From contig NZ_CP046530.1 in assembly GCF_030408375.1 (NCBI RefSeq), positions 248,001 to 312,000 of the forward strand: 64,000 nt of DNA, read 5' to 3'. Under the pieces are notes generated by a model that was not told the origin of the DNA, made no database searches, and saw only the letters and a program-made list of their open reading frames with translations. How positions within the stretch are numbered: the stretch's first letter is position 1; each line of letters begins with the position of its first letter. The stretch is from Corynebacterium afermentans subsp. lipophilum. Lineage in GTDB: Bacteria; Actinomycetota; Actinomycetes; Mycobacteriales; Mycobacteriaceae. The position numbers and the translations under genes are program-made. Shown piece after piece: positions 34,842 through 42,409 of this stretch.

Positions 34842-35153
34842 GTGACTGATCAAGTTTCCCCGCAGGTAGACCCGGAGGCGAAGTCCCGGGCGAACAAGGC
34901 CGTGGCTATCTACGGCTTGGACCGCCTGCTGTTGTTCATCGCGCTGACGGTAGTGATCCAGCTGCTGGCGGTGCTCATCGGCGCGCCGGTGCCGGTGATC
35001 ATGTCGGCGCTGCTGGCGCTGATTGTGGCGTTCCCGCTGTCGATGCTGCTGTTTAAGCGCCACCGCCTGGAGGCCAATGAGGCGGTGGCGGAGCTGAAGC
35101 GCCAGCGGGCGGCGCGCAAGGACTGGATCCAGTCGGAGCTCGCGGAGCGCTAG
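34842..35153 (+). CDS. DUF4229 family membrane protein
   Basis: 103 residues with a GTG start. Two membrane helices (LLLFIALTVVIQLLAVLIG and VIMSALLALIVAFPLSMLLF) followed by a basic tail (KRHRLEANEAVAELKRQRAARK). This is the plan of DUF4229 proteins of actinobacteria, which sit near the menaquinone and cytochrome genes in many genomes; the function is unknown. It converges on the ABC ATPase gene with a 1-nt gap. Confidence 0.8.
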   Translation: MTDQVSPQVDPEAKSRANKAVAIYGLDRLLLFIALTVVIQLLAVLIGAPVPVIMSALLALIVAFPLSMLLFKRHRLEANEAVAELKRQRAARKDWIQSELAER

Positions 35154-35154
35154 C

Positions 35155-35913
35155 TTATCGACGCAACTCGTGGCTGAGCGCCTCCAGCTCTCCGCCTCCG
35201 GCCATCTGGTGGGTCAGCTCCTCGAGGGTGACCTCGGAACGAGGCGCGTCGAGCTCCTGGTGGCCGAGCTTCAAGATGGTGAAGTGGTCGCCCACCAAGA
35301 AGGCGTGGTGGGGGTTGTGGGTGACTAACACGACGGCGATGCCGCGCTCGCGGGCGGCGGCGACCATGCGCAGCACCGCCCCGGACTGTTTCACGCCGAG
35401 GGCGGCGGTGGGCTCGTCGAGGATGAGCACTCGTGCGCCGAAGTAGACGGCACGGGCGATGGCGATGACCTGGCGTTGGCCGCCGGAGAGGTTGCCGGCC
35501 TCGACGTCCACGTCGGGGATGTCAATGCCCATCTCTAGAAGCTGCTCGGAGCAGATCCGCTTCATCTCGGCCTGGCGCAGCACGCCGAACGCGCCGGTGA
35601 GTTCCTGGCCGAGGAAGAAGTTGCGCCACACGCTGAGCTCGTCGACGATCGCCAGCGTCTGGTGGACGGTGGCGATGCCGGCGCTGATGGCGTCGCGGGG
35701 GGAGGTGAGGGTGGAGGCGGAGCCGTCGATAAGCATGGTGCCCGAGGTGGGTTGATGCAGGCCCGACAGGATTTTGATCAGGGTGGACTTGCCGGCGCCA
35801 TTGTCGCCGAGCACGCAGGTGACTTCGCCTTCGCGCACGGCGAGGTTGACGCCGCGCAGCGCCTCGAAGCTGCCGTAGGACTTGGTGATGTTTTCCAGTT
35901 CGATGACAGCCAC
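35155..35913 (-). CDS. Sugar ABC transporter ATP-binding protein
   Basis: 252 residues, one ATPase domain: Walker A GDNGAGKST, Q-loop VHQTLAIV, signature LSGGQRQ, Walker B VLILDEPTAALG, His in VTHNPHHAF. It belongs to the carbohydrate-uptake type 2 family but has one domain rather than the two of RbsA/XylG, as in FrcA-like systems. It is the last gene of a three-gene operon (binding protein, permease, ATPase). Its stop codon sits in one of the GCTTATCGACG words. Confidence 0.93.
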   Translation of the reverse strand: MAVIELENITKSYGSFEALRGVNLAVREGEVTCVLGDNGAGKSTLIKILSGLHQPTSGTMLIDGSASTLTSPRDAISAGIATVHQTLAIVDELSVWRNFFLGQELTGAFGVLRQAEMKRICSEQLLEMGIDIPDVDVEAGNLSGGQRQVIAIARAVYFGARVLILDEPTAALGVKQSGAVLRMVAAARERGIAVVLVTHNPHHAFLVGDHFTILKLGHQELDAPRSEVTLEELTHQMAGGGELEALSHELRR

Positions 35914-36930
35914 TTAGCGCCCCTTGGTGTATTTGGCGAAGGAGGTGTTTGCGAGCACCGCCACCAGCAGCGTCGCGCCGAGGAAGAACTTGAACCAGTC
36001 CGGGTTCCAGCCGGCGTAGACGATGCCCTGGTTGGTCATGCCGAAGATCAGCGCGCCGATGGCGGTGCCGACGGCGGTGCCGCGCCCGCCCGTCATAGCG
36101 CAGCCGCCGATGACCGCGGCGATGATGTAGAGGAACTCGTTGCCCACGCCCTGGCCGGCCTGGATGGAGTCGAAGGCGAACAGGGTGTGCATGCCGACGA
36201 ACCACGCGGCGAAGCCGATGCCCATGAACAGCAGAATCTTCACGCGGCGCACCGGCACGCCGACGGCGCGGGCGGCATCGGCGTTGCCGCCGACCGCGGT
36301 GATCCAGCCGCCGAGCTTGGTGCGGAACAGCACGAACGACGCCACGGCGACGAAAAAGATCCACCACAGGACGGTCACCGAGATGCGCACGTTGCCGATG
36401 TGGAAGTTGCCGGCGAACACGGCGTGGGCGGACGGGAAGCCCTCCATGTCCGCGATGGTGGGGGTGGCCACTTGGCCGGTGACCAGCTTCGTCACCGCAA
36501 GGTTGAGGCCTTGGAGCATGAGGAAGGCCGCCAGGGTGATCAGGAAGGAATCGATGCCGGTGCGCGTAACCATAATGCCGTTGAGCGCGCCGATGGCCAG
36601 CGAGATCCCCAGCGCGAGGAACGCGCCCACCCACGAGTTCAGGTGCAGGTTGTAGTTCAGCATCGTCGCGGCCAGCGCGGCGGTGGTCACGGCGACGCCG
36701 GAGGAGAGGTCGAACTCCCCGCCGATCATGAGCATGCCCACCGCCAGCGCCACAATGCCCAGGGTGGAGCTGGCGTACAACGTGGTGGCCAGCGCCTCAA
36801 AGGAGCGAAACGCCGGCGCCACGGAGAGGAAGAAGACGAAGATGGCGATGAAGCCGAGGAGGCTGGCAAACTCCGGGCGGCGGATCAGGCGCGCGAACCC
36901 GGTGCGGGTTTTCAGGCGGTCGTCCCTCAT
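35914..36930 (-). CDS. Sugar ABC transporter permease (RbsC/FrcC-like)
   Basis: 338 residues from the ATG at 36930. About ten membrane helices; FAATMLNYNLHLNSWVGAFLALGISLAIGALNG and GGNADAARAVGVPVRRVKILLF (the ATPase-coupling EAA-like loop: GGN-x3-A-x2-G) identify the BPD_transp_2 family. IIAAVIGGCAMTGGRGTAVGTAIGALIFG is the usual C-terminal motif. It overlaps the binding-protein gene by 4 nt and is followed immediately by the ATPase gene. Confidence 0.93.
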   Translation of the reverse strand: MRDDRLKTRTGFARLIRRPEFASLLGFIAIFVFFLSVAPAFRSFEALATTLYASSTLGIVALAVGMLMIGGEFDLSSGVAVTTAALAATMLNYNLHLNSWVGAFLALGISLAIGALNGIMVTRTGIDSFLITLAAFLMLQGLNLAVTKLVTGQVATPTIADMEGFPSAHAVFAGNFHIGNVRISVTVLWWIFFVAVASFVLFRTKLGGWITAVGGNADAARAVGVPVRRVKILLFMGIGFAAWFVGMHTLFAFDSIQAGQGVGNEFLYIIAAVIGGCAMTGGRGTAVGTAIGALIFGMTNQGIVYAGWNPDWFKFFLGATLLVAVLANTSFAKYTKGR

Positions 36931-37925
36931 CGCATGCCCGCCTTCGCGGCCTCTTCGACCTTGTCCACGTTGCTTTGGTCCACGAAGCTCGGGCCCGTGT
37001 AGACGGGGCGCCCGCCGCCGAGGGTGCCGCCGTTGCGTTTTGCAATCCACAGCGAGTCTACCGCCAGGTAGCCCTGCAGGTACGGCTGCTGGTCCACGGC
37101 CCACGCCACGCGGCCGTCCGCGATGGCGCCGACGAGCTCCGCGTTGGTGTCGAAGGTGGACACCTGCGCCTGCGCGCCGGACTGGTTCACGGATTCCACG
37201 GCGCGCATCGCCACCGGCGCCTGCAGCGCAAACACGGTGTCGAACGAGCGGTCCTGGGAAAGCTTCGAGGTGATGGTGGACTGTACGGCGGTGAGGTCCT
37301 GGCCGTTGACGTACAGCAGCTCCACCGCGTTTGAGTCGCCGCCGAGGCCGTCGCGCACACCGTCGCAGCGCGCCTCCTGTGACGAGTTGCCCTGCTCGTG
37401 GATCACGCACAGCACCTTCTTTTTGCCTTCCTCCTTGAGCCGCTCGCCGGCGGCGCGGCCGGCCACGGTCTCGTCCTGGCCGAAGAAGCCGGTCATCCCG
37501 TAGTCCTGGTACGCGGTCATGCCGGCGTTGAGCCCCACCACGGGGATGCCATGGTCCACGGCGTCACGCGCCGCCGGGCCGATCGCCTCCGCATTCGGCA
37601 TGGTCACGGCGATGCCGTCCACGCCCGCGTCCACCGCGGAGCGCACGAGGTTCGCCTGGTTGGGCGCCTGCGGGTCGGAGGAGTAGCGCAGCTCGATGTT
37701 GTCTTTCTTCGCGGCGTCCTCGGCGCCCTTGCGCACGAGGTCCCAGTAGGTGTCGCCGGGCGCGCCGTGGGTGACCATCGCCACCACGTACCGCGGGGTG
37801 TCCACGCCGCCCGCCGTGCCGTCGCCGTCTTCGTTGCGGGGGGCTCCGCCTGTCGACGAGCATCCGCCCAACACCGCCACCACCGCAAGCAACACGGCGG
37901 CCACTGTTTTCCGCGCCTTGGTCAT
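36927..37925 (-). CDS. Sugar-binding lipoprotein of ABC transporter
   Basis: 332 residues from the ATG at 37925. The signal peptide ends in a lipobox, LGGCSS (Cys22). The mature part is a periplasmic-binding-protein type 1 fold of the RbsB kind: YVVAMVTHGAPGDTYWDLVRKGAEDAAKK, DGIAVTMPNAEA, GIPVVGLNAGM and FDTNAELVGAIADGRVAWAVDQQPYLQG. The ligand is probably a simple sugar or polyol; it cannot be deduced further. First gene of its operon. Confidence 0.92.
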   Translation of the reverse strand: MTKARKTVAAVLLAVVAVLGGCSSTGGAPRNEDGDGTAGGVDTPRYVVAMVTHGAPGDTYWDLVRKGAEDAAKKDNIELRYSSDPQAPNQANLVRSAVDAGVDGIAVTMPNAEAIGPAARDAVDHGIPVVGLNAGMTAYQDYGMTGFFGQDETVAGRAAGERLKEEGKKKVLCVIHEQGNSSQEARCDGVRDGLGGDSNAVELLYVNGQDLTAVQSTITSKLSQDRSFDTVFALQAPVAMRAVESVNQSGAQAQVSTFDTNAELVGAIADGRVAWAVDQQPYLQGYLAVDSLWIAKRNGGTLGGGRPVYTGPSFVDQSNVDKVEEAAKAGMR

Positions 37926-37970
37926 TGCCAAAGTGTGAACCACTCCACTCGCTCCGTCAAGCGAAGGCAC

Positions 37971-38873
37971 CTAGAACACCCCGGCGATGAGCAGCATCGC
38001 GGGCAGCGCCAGGAACGTGGTGAGAAAGACCGTGTCGCGGCAAATCACCTCACCCGAGCGGTACGTCGCCGCGTAGTTGTACACGTTCTGCGCAGTGGGC
38101 AGCGCGCACAGGATCAGCGCGGCGTACATCTCTTCCGGCCCTAGGTGCAGAAGCTTTGCGACGATCCATGCCACCGCCGGCATACCCACCAGCTTCAACG
38201 CGGTGGCGGTGAGGGTGGGGCCGCGGTGGCTTGTCAGCACCTTCTCACCGGTGAGTGAGGCGCCGAAGCTCATCAGGATCAGCGGGATGGACGCCCCGCC
38301 CAGGATCTCCAGCGGCGCGAGCACCGGCTCCGGCACGGTCCAGGATGCCGCGGAGACGGCGAAGCCCGCGAACGCCGCGACCACCACGGGAGCTGTCAGC
38401 CCGGACAGCACGGACTTGGAAACGCCGGAGGAGCTGCGGTCCAACCCGGCGATCACGATGGGGGAGAGCACCGCCATTTGCAGCACGAGGGCGGGCACGA
38501 CGAAGGTGGCGTCGCCAAGCACATAGGTTGCGATGGGCAGGCCGATGTTGACGGAGTTGTAGTAGCTCGACGACGCCGCGCCCGCCATAGTCTCGGCCGC
38601 GTCCTGGTGGAAGAAGAGCGCGCTGATTGCCCAGTAGATGAGCATGGTCACCACCGTGGCGACGGCGATGACCAGGATGACCGGGGAGAAAAACGCGTCC
38701 GTGTCCGAGACCGCCACCGAAGAGAAGATCAGCGACGGGGTGGCCACGTGGAACGCGATGCGGTTGAGCTGCAGGCGCTGCTCGCCCGGCCCGATGACGC
38801 CTTTGTGGGCCAGCCACCACCCCGCCGCGATGACGGTGAAGATGATGGCGAAACCGGTGAGGACGTCAAGCAT
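37971..38873 (-). CDS. AEC-family (auxin efflux carrier-like) permease
   Basis: 300 residues from the ATG at 38873. Ten or so membrane segments with the AEC pattern: N-terminal MLDVLTGFAIIFTVIAAGWWLA, SSYYNSVNIGLPIATYVLG (the conserved Asn-x-Gly core), and C-terminal ICALPTAQNVYNYAATY with DTVFLTTFLALP. Family members export small organic anions. Before the transposon inserted it lay directly downstream of menA, with a 49-bp palindrome between them. Confidence 0.88.
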   Translation of the reverse strand: MLDVLTGFAIIFTVIAAGWWLAHKGVIGPGEQRLQLNRIAFHVATPSLIFSSVAVSDTDAFFSPVILVIAVATVVTMLIYWAISALFFHQDAAETMAGAASSSYYNSVNIGLPIATYVLGDATFVVPALVLQMAVLSPIVIAGLDRSSSGVSKSVLSGLTAPVVVAAFAGFAVSAASWTVPEPVLAPLEILGGASIPLILMSFGASLTGEKVLTSHRGPTLTATALKLVGMPAVAWIVAKLLHLGPEEMYAALILCALPTAQNVYNYAATYRSGEVICRDTVFLTTFLALPAMLLIAGVF

Positions 38874-38903
38874 GCCGTGAGTGTATCGCCGGGGCTGGGG
38901 GTG

Positions 38904-38952
38904 GTCGCGTTTGGGAATGTGGCAAATATTTGCCACATTGCGAAAACGCGAC
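38904..38952. promoter_or_regulatory. 49-bp palindrome between menA and the AEC permease gene
   Basis: AATGTGGCAAAT (38916-38927) is followed without a loop by its exact reverse complement (38928-38939), a perfect 24-bp palindrome. The outer GTCGCGTTT (38904-38912) and AAACGCGAC (38944-38952) also pair. It begins 31 nt upstream of the AEC start, on the side where an operator would lie, and ends 1 nt before the transposon target duplication. A loopless palindrome fits a dimeric repressor site better than a terminator. Confidence 0.65.
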
Positions 38953-38953
38953 A

Positions 38954-38959
38954 CCTAGC
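38954..38959. repeat. Left target-site duplication CCTAGC
   Basis: CCTAGC here is identical to 41398-41403. It fits NCTAGN, the target I know for IS481-type elements, with a 6-bp duplication. It marks the left boundary of the transposon. Confidence 0.9.
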
Positions 38960-38981
38960 TGTGATGTCCAGGGACGTTGTT
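38960..38981 (+). repeat. Left terminal inverted repeat of the cmx transposon
   Basis: 22 bp, beginning TGTGATGTCC; identical in reverse complement to 41376-41397. Confidence 0.93.
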
Positions 38982-39068
38982 CTGGCCCCCGCCCGTAATG
39001 ACACCGTGCCGATTCAAGAAGTATCTGTCCAGACCGCTTGCCATTGAAGGCATGTTAGAGTTTGGGGC

Positions 39069-39134
39069 ATGTCGAGTCCCGAATCAGACAGGTCAGGGGT
39101 TGTCGGTCACACCGCCAGCCCCTTGAACCACTAG
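39069..39134 (+). CDS. Possible leader peptide upstream of cmx
   Basis: A 21-codon frame (MSSPESDRSGVVGHTASPLNH) lies about 100 nt before cmx. Five nucleotides after its stop, ACGCCCAC (39140-39147) pairs with GTGGGCGT (39155-39162), a stable 8-bp hairpin. Short ORF plus hairpin upstream of a chloramphenicol exporter recalls the drug-induced attenuators of cml-type genes, but the hairpin does not cover the cmx ribosome-binding site and the leader has only a weak Shine-Dalgarno sequence. Treat as a hypothesis. Confidence 0.35.
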   Translation: MSSPESDRSGVVGHTASPLNH

Positions 39135-39237
39135 TTACGACGCCCACGATCTGTGTGGGCGTATGTCTGGCGTACCCGGGGCGCTGGCCGTGGTGACAAG
39201 AAGAACCATTTCTTGATCTCACACCTCGGAGTACTCG

Positions 39238-40413
39238 ATGCCTTTTGCCCTCTACATGCTTGCCCTGGCGGTCTTCGTCATGGGCACTTCAGAATTCATG
39301 CTCGCGGGATTGCTCCCCGCGATCGCGACCGAACTTGACGTCTCGGTCGGCACTGCGGGCCTGCTGACCTCCGCATTCGCAGTCGGTATGGTCGTCGGCG
39401 CGCCAGTGATGGCGGCATTCGCTCGCCGTTGGCCACCGCGGCTCACATTGATCGTTTGCCTTCTCGTGTTCGCGGGAAGCCACGTCATCGGAGCGATGAC
39501 ACCAGTGTTCTCTCTCCTGCTCATCACCCGGGTGCTCAGCGCTCTCGCAAACGCAGGATTCCTCGCCGTAGCACTGAGCACGGCCACTACCCTCGTGCCA
39601 GCGAACCAGAAGGGGCGTGCACTGTCGATCCTGCTCTCCGGCACGACGATCGCAACCGTCGTGGGCGTCCCCGCCGGGGCACTGCTCGGCACAGCGCTGG
39701 GCTGGCGAACGACGTTCTGGGCGATCGCCATCCTCTGTATTCCCGCGGCCGTTGGAGTCATTCGTGGCGTCACGAACAATGTTGGTCGGAGCGAGACTAG
39801 CGCGACCTCACCAAGGCTCCGTGTCGAGCTCAGCCAGTTGGCGACGCCGCGGCTCATCCTGGCCATGGCACTCGGAGCGCTGATCAACGGAGGGACCTTT
39901 GCGGCATTCACCTTCCTGGCACCCATCGTGACCGAGACCGCGGGCTTGGCCGAAGCGTGGGTGTCCGTCGCGCTGGTGATGTTCGGCATCGGATCGTTCC
40001 TTGGCGTCACGATCGCAGGACGACTATCAGATCAACGACCTGGCCTCGTGCTCGCAGTCGGCGGACCGCTATTGCTGACAGGCTGGATCGTGTTGGCAGT
40101 GGTCGCATCTCATCCCGTTGCGCTTATCGTCCTCGTCCTCGTTCAGGGATTCCTGTCGTTCGGCGTCGGCAGTACTCTGATCACGCGTGTGCTGTATGCA
40201 GCATCGGGTGCGCCAACGATGGGCGGTTCGTACGCAACCGCAGCATTGAATATCGGAGCTGCAGCGGGGCCCGTGCTTGGTGCGCTCGGGCTCGCGACCG
40301 GGCTGGGGCTGCTCGCGCCGGTTTGGGTCGCTTCGGTGCTGACAGCGATCGCTCTCGTCATCATGCTTCTCACCAGACGCGCGCTTACGAAGACCGCGGC
40401 GGAGGCCAATTGA
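39238..40413 (+). CDS. cmx: Chloramphenicol exporter Cmx (MFS)
   Basis: 391 residues, twelve membrane helices of the drug:H+ antiporter-1 group. MPFALYMLALAVFVMGTSEFMLAGLLPAIA at the N-terminus and RVLSALANAGFLAVALSTA (motif C-like region) are characteristic of the CmlA/Cmx/Cml exporters of actinobacteria. It pumps chloramphenicol without modifying it. GGAG stands 6 nt before the ATG. The transposase start overlaps its stop codon. It is the resistance passenger of the transposon; I know near-identical genes from corynebacterial resistance plasmids. Confidence 0.93.
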   Translation: MPFALYMLALAVFVMGTSEFMLAGLLPAIATELDVSVGTAGLLTSAFAVGMVVGAPVMAAFARRWPPRLTLIVCLLVFAGSHVIGAMTPVFSLLLITRVLSALANAGFLAVALSTATTLVPANQKGRALSILLSGTTIATVVGVPAGALLGTALGWRTTFWAIAILCIPAAVGVIRGVTNNVGRSETSATSPRLRVELSQLATPRLILAMALGALINGGTFAAFTFLAPIVTETAGLAEAWVSVALVMFGIGSFLGVTIAGRLSDQRPGLVLAVGGPLLLTGWIVLAVVASHPVALIVLVLVQGFLSFGVGSTLITRVLYAASGAPTMGGSYATAALNIGAAAGPVLGALGLATGLGLLAPVWVASVLTAIALVIMLLTRRALTKTAAEAN

Positions 40414-41402
40414 TGACCCATCCGAACGCTCTTCTCACTCCTCGTGCCCGTCTCCGGTTAGCTCGGCTGATTGTCGAAGACGGCTATCCGGCCACGATCG
40501 CCGCAAAGATGTTCATGGTCTCCCCGATCACTGCCCGGAAATGGGCAGGCCGCTACCGGGAAGAGGGTGAGTTTGGGATGCAGGATCGCTCCAGCAAGCC
40601 GCACCGGATCCCAGGCAGGACGCCCGAGCATGTCAAGAAGAAGATCATCAACCTGCGCTGGCGGCTTCGACTGGGGCCAGCCCAGATCGCTGCGCGACTT
40701 GGTCTCTCGACGTCGACTGTTCACGCGGTCCTCGTCCGTTGCCGCGTGAACCGCCTCTCGCATATCGATCGTGTCACTGGCGAGCCATTGCGGCGATATG
40801 AGCATCCTCATCCGGGATCGTTGATTCATGTCGATGTCACGAAGTTCGGCAACATCCCCGACGGCGGTGGACATCGTTACGTAGGTCGGCAGCAAGGCGC
40901 ACGGAACAAGCTCGCGACTCCGGGATTACCACGAGGAAAAGATCACAAGCCGCGCACCGGGACGGCGTTCGTTCACACAGTCATCGACGACCACTCCCGC
41001 GTCGCATACGCAGAAATCTGGTCGGATGAGCAGGCGAGCACAGCGGTGGGAGTTCTCGAACGCGCCGTGGCCTGGTTCGCCGAACGAGGCGTGACCGTCG
41101 AGCGAGTCCTATCCGACAACGGGTCGGCATACAGATCCCACGCATGGAGGGACTTCTGCGCTCGGCTCGGCATCCGACACAAGCGGACACGCCCCTACCG
41201 GCCGCAGACGAACGGGAAGATCGAGCGATTCCACCGCACGCTCGGGGACGGCTGGGCCTATGCCAGGTTTTACGGTTCAGAGGCCGAACGACGCCTGGCG
41301 CTGCCCGGCTGGCTCCACTTCTACAACCACCACCGACACCACTCTGCGATTGGCGGCGTACCCTTCGACCGACTCAACAACGTCCCTGGACATCACACCT
41401 AG
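40413..41402 (+). CDS. IS481-family transposase
   Basis: 329 residues from the ATG at 40413 (overlaps cmx by ATGA). N-terminal HTH (PRARLRLARLIVEDGYPATIAAKMFMVSPITARKWAGRY), then an rve integrase core with the DDE residues: Asp in LIHVDVTKFG, Asp in VLSDNGSAYRSH, Glu in TNGKIERFHRTL. The GHRYVGRQQGARNK insertion is usual for actinobacterial IS481 members. The last sense codon and the TAG stop lie outside the element: they are supplied by the duplicated target CCTAGC. The reading frame is intact. Confidence 0.95.
   Translation: MTHPNALLTPRARLRLARLIVEDGYPATIAAKMFMVSPITARKWAGRYREEGEFGMQDRSSKPHRIPGRTPEHVKKKIINLRWRLRLGPAQIAARLGLSTSTVHAVLVRCRVNRLSHIDRVTGEPLRRYEHPHPGSLIHVDVTKFGNIPDGGGHRYVGRQQGARNKLATPGLPRGKDHKPRTGTAFVHTVIDDHSRVAYAEIWSDEQASTAVGVLERAVAWFAERGVTVERVLSDNGSAYRSHAWRDFCARLGIRHKRTRPYRPQTNGKIERFHRTLGDGWAYARFYGSEAERRLALPGWLHFYNHHRHHSAIGGVPFDRLNNVPGHHT
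41376..41397 (-). repeat. Right terminal inverted repeat of the cmx transposon
   Basis: 22 bp, the perfect reverse complement of 38960-38981; it codes for part of the transposase C-terminus. Confidence 0.93.
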
Positions 41403-41403
41403 C
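41398..41403. repeat. Right target-site duplication CCTAGC (stop codons of two genes)
   Basis: Same hexamer as 38954-38959. Its TAG on the plus strand (41400-41402) ends the transposase, and the reverse-strand TAG (41401-41399) ends menA. Confidence 0.9.
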
Positions 41404-42361
41404 GCGACGCCAACGGCGCGTACGGCACGGCCTCGCCGATACCGGCGAACTGACCCCAGAACGACCAGCCGAACCACGCGAACGCCACCGCGGTGACCAC
41501 GGCCCAGGCCAGCATGGTCTTACCGTTCAGCCCCAGCACCGGGATGAGCTCTTTGCCCGAAGCCCCGCCGCGAACCTTCAAAACGCTCGCCACCGCCAGC
41601 GGCAGCGCCACCAGAGCCGCTAGCGCAGACACGGTGGTCATCGACAGCACCACTGAGATGAAGAACGGGAACAAGGTCAGGACGGTGAAGAGGGTGCGCG
41701 CGTTGTCGTCGCCAAGCCTCACCGCAAGTGTGCGCTTGCCGGCGGCCGCATCGGTTGGGATGTCGCGGATGTTGTTGGCCAGGTTCACCGACGCGGAGAT
41801 CGCGCCAATGGCCAGCGCGCACAGGAAGCCTTCCCACGACACCATTCCGGACTGGGTGTATTCGGTGCCCATCACGGCGACCAGCCCGAAGAACACAAAC
41901 ACCGAGAGTTCGCCGAAGCCGGAGTAGCCGTAGGGGCTGTCGCCGCCGGTGTAGAACCACGCCGCGGCGATGCACAGCGCGCCCACCAGCACGAGCCACA
42001 TCGCGCCGGCCACCGCGGACAGGATCACGCCGAACACCGCGGCGGCGCCGAACGCGATAAACGCCGCAAGCTTCACCTGTTCCGGCGCGGCCAGCCCGGA
42101 ACCGGTTAGGCGCGTCGGGCCGGTGCGGTCGTCGTCGGTGCCGCGGATGCCGTCGGAGTAGTCGTTGGCGTAGTTCACGCCGATGATCAGCGCCCACGCC
42201 ACTGAAAGCGCGAGCACGGCGCGGCCGGGGTGGGCCTGCAAGGTCAGGGCCGCCACGCCGGTGCCGGCGATGACGGGGGCGAATGCGTTGGGCCAGGTGT
42301 GTGGGCGGGCGGCGTCCCACCAGTCGCGGGGCGTGGCGGTGTGAGTCCCAGTGTCAGTCAT
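41399..42361 (-). CDS. menA: 1,4-dihydroxy-2-naphthoate polyprenyltransferase
   Basis: 320 residues from the ATG at 42361. UbiA superfamily: eight to nine membrane helices, the first Asp-rich motif GVNYANDYSDGIRGTDDD and the second DIPTDAAAGKRTLAVRLG. It attaches the polyprenyl chain to DHNA in menaquinone synthesis. The transposon lies exactly at its stop codon, yet the duplicated CTAG keeps the stop, so the protein is unchanged; only its downstream sequence was displaced. In-frame ATG codons 9-24 nt upstream are alternative starts. Confidence 0.95.
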   Translation of the reverse strand: MTDTGTHTATPRDWWDAARPHTWPNAFAPVIAGTGVAALTLQAHPGRAVLALSVAWALIIGVNYANDYSDGIRGTDDDRTGPTRLTGSGLAAPEQVKLAAFIAFGAAAVFGVILSAVAGAMWLVLVGALCIAAAWFYTGGDSPYGYSGFGELSVFVFFGLVAVMGTEYTQSGMVSWEGFLCALAIGAISASVNLANNIRDIPTDAAAGKRTLAVRLGDDNARTLFTVLTLFPFFISVVLSMTTVSALAALVALPLAVASVLKVRGGASGKELIPVLGLNGKTMLAWAVVTAVAFAWFGWSFWGQFAGIGEAVPYAPLASR

Positions 42362-42409
42362 GCCCTCCATCATGCACCCTCCCACGCCGGTGGGCTAGGG
42401 TAATGCGCC

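Larger units (their letters stand above)
38960..41397 (+). mobile_element. IS481-family transposon carrying cmx (IS5564/Tn5564-like), 2438 bp
   Basis: The element begins TGTGATGTCCAGGGACGTTG and ends with the exact reverse complement: 22 bp, no mismatch (38960-38981 and 41376-41397). It is flanked by CCTAGC on both sides. Inside are a possible leader ORF, cmx and the transposase gene, all on the plus strand and overlapping by 4 nt (cmx/tnp). With intact ends, an intact transposase and a perfect duplication it looks complete and recent. Codon use differs from the host (more GAT, ATC/ATG-rich segments such as CGATCGCG, fewer GCG runs). The IS5564/Tn5564 name is from memory of corynebacterial cmx elements. 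Confidence 0.93.

Noticed and set aside
38954-41403. Composite transposon bounded by two IS copies
   Set aside because: There is one transposase and one pair of 22-bp ends with a 6-bp duplication; no second IS is seen in the flanks.
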